64,000 nt of DNA from Calonectria ilicicola (Eukaryota > Ascomycota > Sordariomycetes > Hypocreales > Nectriaceae). The notes beneath the pieces are model-generated. The model searched no databases. It was not told the DNA's origin and saw only the letters and a list, made by a program, of their open reading frames with translations. Location of the stretch: contig CP085826.1 of the NCBI GenBank assembly GCA_020809705.1, positions 3,844,001 to 3,908,000 on the forward strand, read 5' to 3'. Within the stretch, counting starts at the first letter, position 1, and each line of letters opens with the position of its first letter. The translations under genes and the position numbers were made by a program. This document shows, one piece after another, positions 62,570-64,000 of this stretch.

Positions 62570-64000
62570 TCACATTGGCATTATACCAATCCCGCTGCCG
62601 CTGCTAGCTTTGCGGGATATCTTCTTAGTCCCGGCCCCGGCAGTCCTGGGGGCTGTCGCAGAACCGCTCGCTTTTCGACTTGTACTGGTGGCTTTGCGCT
62701 TCGACACCCCGCTGTATGATTTCTTGGTCCACTTCTTCCCTGAAGCCTTTCTGCTGCCGCCCCTCGTATAGGAGGACTTGGGTTTGCTCTGACTTGCCTG
62801 GCTGTTGAGGCCTTGAAGCCTGTCGTGCCAAGCTTGAACATCAGGTCTTGACTCTGAGTTGTTGAAGTAGTGCGAGTTCACCTCTGCGTCTTCATCTTCG
62901 TCCAAAACATCATCCATATCAACCTCTGAGCTTATCAGATCAACGATGTCTTGGCCTGCTTCTTCGCTGCCCATTATTTCCTGATACATGTCAAAATGGC
63001 GTCGTAGGACGGCCAGGATCTTGGGCCCATGTTCTTTGACCTTGTCGGGATCGATACCAGAAATTCTGTTCATCTTATCCAACGAGGTTGTCCAGTGTAT
63101 TGCCATCTCCTGAAAGTCCCGTTCGGTAAATAACGGCTTTCTGATTTCTTTTCTATTCCGAATGTGCTCTTCTAGCTTCTTCGCTTCTTGGACGAAACCA
63201 TGGACAATATCCTGGTGAATATCCGGCAAGTCTTGCAATCGCTTGTCAGTTGAGATAGGAGGGCCAAGCTTCCTTGATGGTGGCTTTGCTGGTCTGTGCT
63301 TGGGTAACACATTGAAAGCCTCATCGTCGTCATCATCTAATTCATCGTCGGGTATAACAAACGCATCGTATGCATAGCCATTCCTCATTCTGAGAGCTTC
63401 CTCTTCGTCACTATCAACAACGGGCACTTTTCTTCTTCGTCGATCAACAGGTGAAGAAACGTAGGTAGACTGAAGTGTTGGATCCTCCTGGTCTTTAGAT
63501 TTCTTGCTCGTCTTCTTCGCTTTAGGCTTAGCTGGCTTGGATGATTTGCTTTCAGATACTTGTATCGTTAACATAAGTCGGCGTTGCCCCGTCAAAAACA
63601 ATCTGACATGTGGTCCAAGTTGCAAATACTGAATTGCCATGCCATAGCGACCGACGACATTGTCCTCGTTGAAGGCTTTTTCAGCCAAAAGCTTATCGAT
63701 GATCCTTTCAAGCTCATGCTTTTTCATTCCTTTTGCCATGCCAAAGAATTCTTCTGAAAGGTGTTGCTCATGTTGAGGATACTTCCTACCTAGAAGAATC
63801 TCAGTGCACTGCACTGGGGTGAGTCGTTTTTGCCTTTGAACCACACGAATTGCAGCAATAGCGTATTCCGAGAAATCCTGTTCCTCAAAAGTCAAGCCGG
63901 CTTTGCAGTTATCGCAAGTTTTTTGACATTGGTCAGCAGAAAAGTCTTCGCCAAAATATCGAAGAATCTCGGTTCGTCGACAGTCAGATTTGTTGTCGCA
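62570..64000 (-). CDS. RecQ-family DNA helicase (BLM/Sgs1-type), C-terminal part
   Basis: 476 C-terminal residues of a gene continuing beyond the right edge. The retained part starts inside the RecQ zinc-binding domain: CDNKSDCRRTEILRYFGEDF followed by CQKTCDNCKAGL, with the ordered cysteines of BLM/Sgs1. The winged-helix RQC domain follows (FSEYAIAAIRVVQRQKRLTP, VQCTEILLGRKYPQH, MKKHELERIIDKLLAEKAFN and RYGMAIQYLQLGPH). An HRDC domain lies at about residues 265-345 (RNRKEIRKPLFTERDFQEMA, MNRISGIDPDKVKEHGPKIL). The tail is acidic then basic, Ser/Lys-rich, and ends MPM. RQC plus HRDC is the architecture of BLM/Sgs1/QDE-3/MusN helicases, which resolve recombination intermediates and restart forks in the nucleus. 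Helicase motifs lie outside the window. Confidence 0.92.
   Translation of the reverse strand, partial: CDNKSDCRRTEILRYFGEDFSADQCQKTCDNCKAGLTFEEQDFSEYAIAAIRVVQRQKRLTPVQCTEILLGRKYPQHEQHLSEEFFGMAKGMKKHELERIIDKLLAEKAFNEDNVVGRYGMAIQYLQLGPHVRLFLTGQRRLMLTIQVSESKSSKPAKPKAKKTSKKSKDQEDPTLQSTYVSSPVDRRRRKVPVVDSDEEEALRMRNGYAYDAFVIPDDELDDDDDEAFNVLPKHRPAKPPSRKLGPPISTDKRLQDLPDIHQDIVHGFVQEAKKLEEHIRNRKEIRKPLFTERDFQEMAIHWTTSLDKMNRISGIDPDKVKEHGPKILAVLRRHFDMYQEIMGSEEAGQDIVDLISSEVDMDDVLDEDEDAEVNSHYFNNSESRPDVQAWHDRLQGLNSQASQSKPKSSYTRGGSRKASGKKWTKKSYSGVSKRKATSTSRKASGSATAPRTAGAGTKKISRKASSGSGIGIMPM

Noticed and set aside
62570..63895. The RecQ-type protein read as a complete 441-residue gene
   Set aside because: The frame continues upstream to the window edge with the cysteines of the RecQ zinc domain, so it is a C-terminal fragment of a larger gene.
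1..64000. CRISPR arrays, operons, insertion sequences, biosynthetic gene cluster
   Set aside because: The window is eukaryotic; no regular repeat-spacer array, transposase or cluster of synthase, P450 or transporter genes is present.

Overview
This window is nuclear DNA of a filamentous ascomycete, most likely a Sordariomycete and possibly Hypocreales; the order-level guess is weak. The evidence is short 48-141 nt introns with GT..AG ends and CTAAC/CTAAT branch sites, CT-rich promoters and leaders, long single-exon fungal ORFs, a Cdc25 with the fungal HCEYSAHR active site, a Kar9-type protein, and an intron-bearing tRNA-Tyr. No operons, phage, CRISPR arrays or insertion sequences are visible.

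Layout. 0-3.4 kb: 5' end of a SNF5/SFH1-like chromatin remodeller (-), a secreted CAP/PR-1 protein (-), and the mitochondrial Hsp70 escort protein Zim17 (+). 3.4-13.3 kb: UTP20 (-) and a CwfJ/CWF19-like gene (+) share a short divergent promoter. 15-17 kb: a four-exon Cdc25/NimT phosphatase (-). 17-26.6 kb: almost 10 kb with no convincing gene, including an AT-rich block and one possible decayed gene. 26.6-31 kb: POL5/Mybbp1a-like gene (+) and proteasome subunit alpha-7 (PRE10, -). 33-36 kb: a Gln-rich fungal protein of unknown function (+) and RanGAP RNA1 (-). 37-40.6 kb: cytochrome c1 (+) and a Cys-rich putative zinc-finger protein (+). 41-46.2 kb: RPT1 (-) and CCT4 (+) are divergent, followed by a small coiled-coil gene (+) and a three-exon COX17 copper chaperone (-) assembled here from short exons. 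49-51.2 kb: an Hsp20 with a Gly/His/Arg-rich N-terminus (+) and tRNA-Tyr(GUA) with a 13-nt intron (+). 51.7-53.3 kb: an unrecognised fungal protein (-). 58-61.6 kb: a KAR9-family protein (+). 62.6-64 kb: the C-terminal end of a RecQ/BLM-type helicase (-), running off the window.

The genes are mostly conserved housekeeping functions: ribosome biogenesis (UTP20, POL5), proteasome (PRE10, RPT1), protein folding (CCT4, Hsp20), mitochondria (ZIM17, CYT1, COX17), cell cycle and nuclear transport (CDC25, RNA1, KAR9), and genome maintenance (SFH1, RecQ). They share no obvious pathway. I see no convincing novel multi-gene system. The points of interest are gene-structure details: two proteasome genes whose first coding exon is only the ATG, a tandem splice acceptor in cdc25, an in-frame intron in CCT4, an abrupt codon-usage shift in POL5, and the long gene-poor block.
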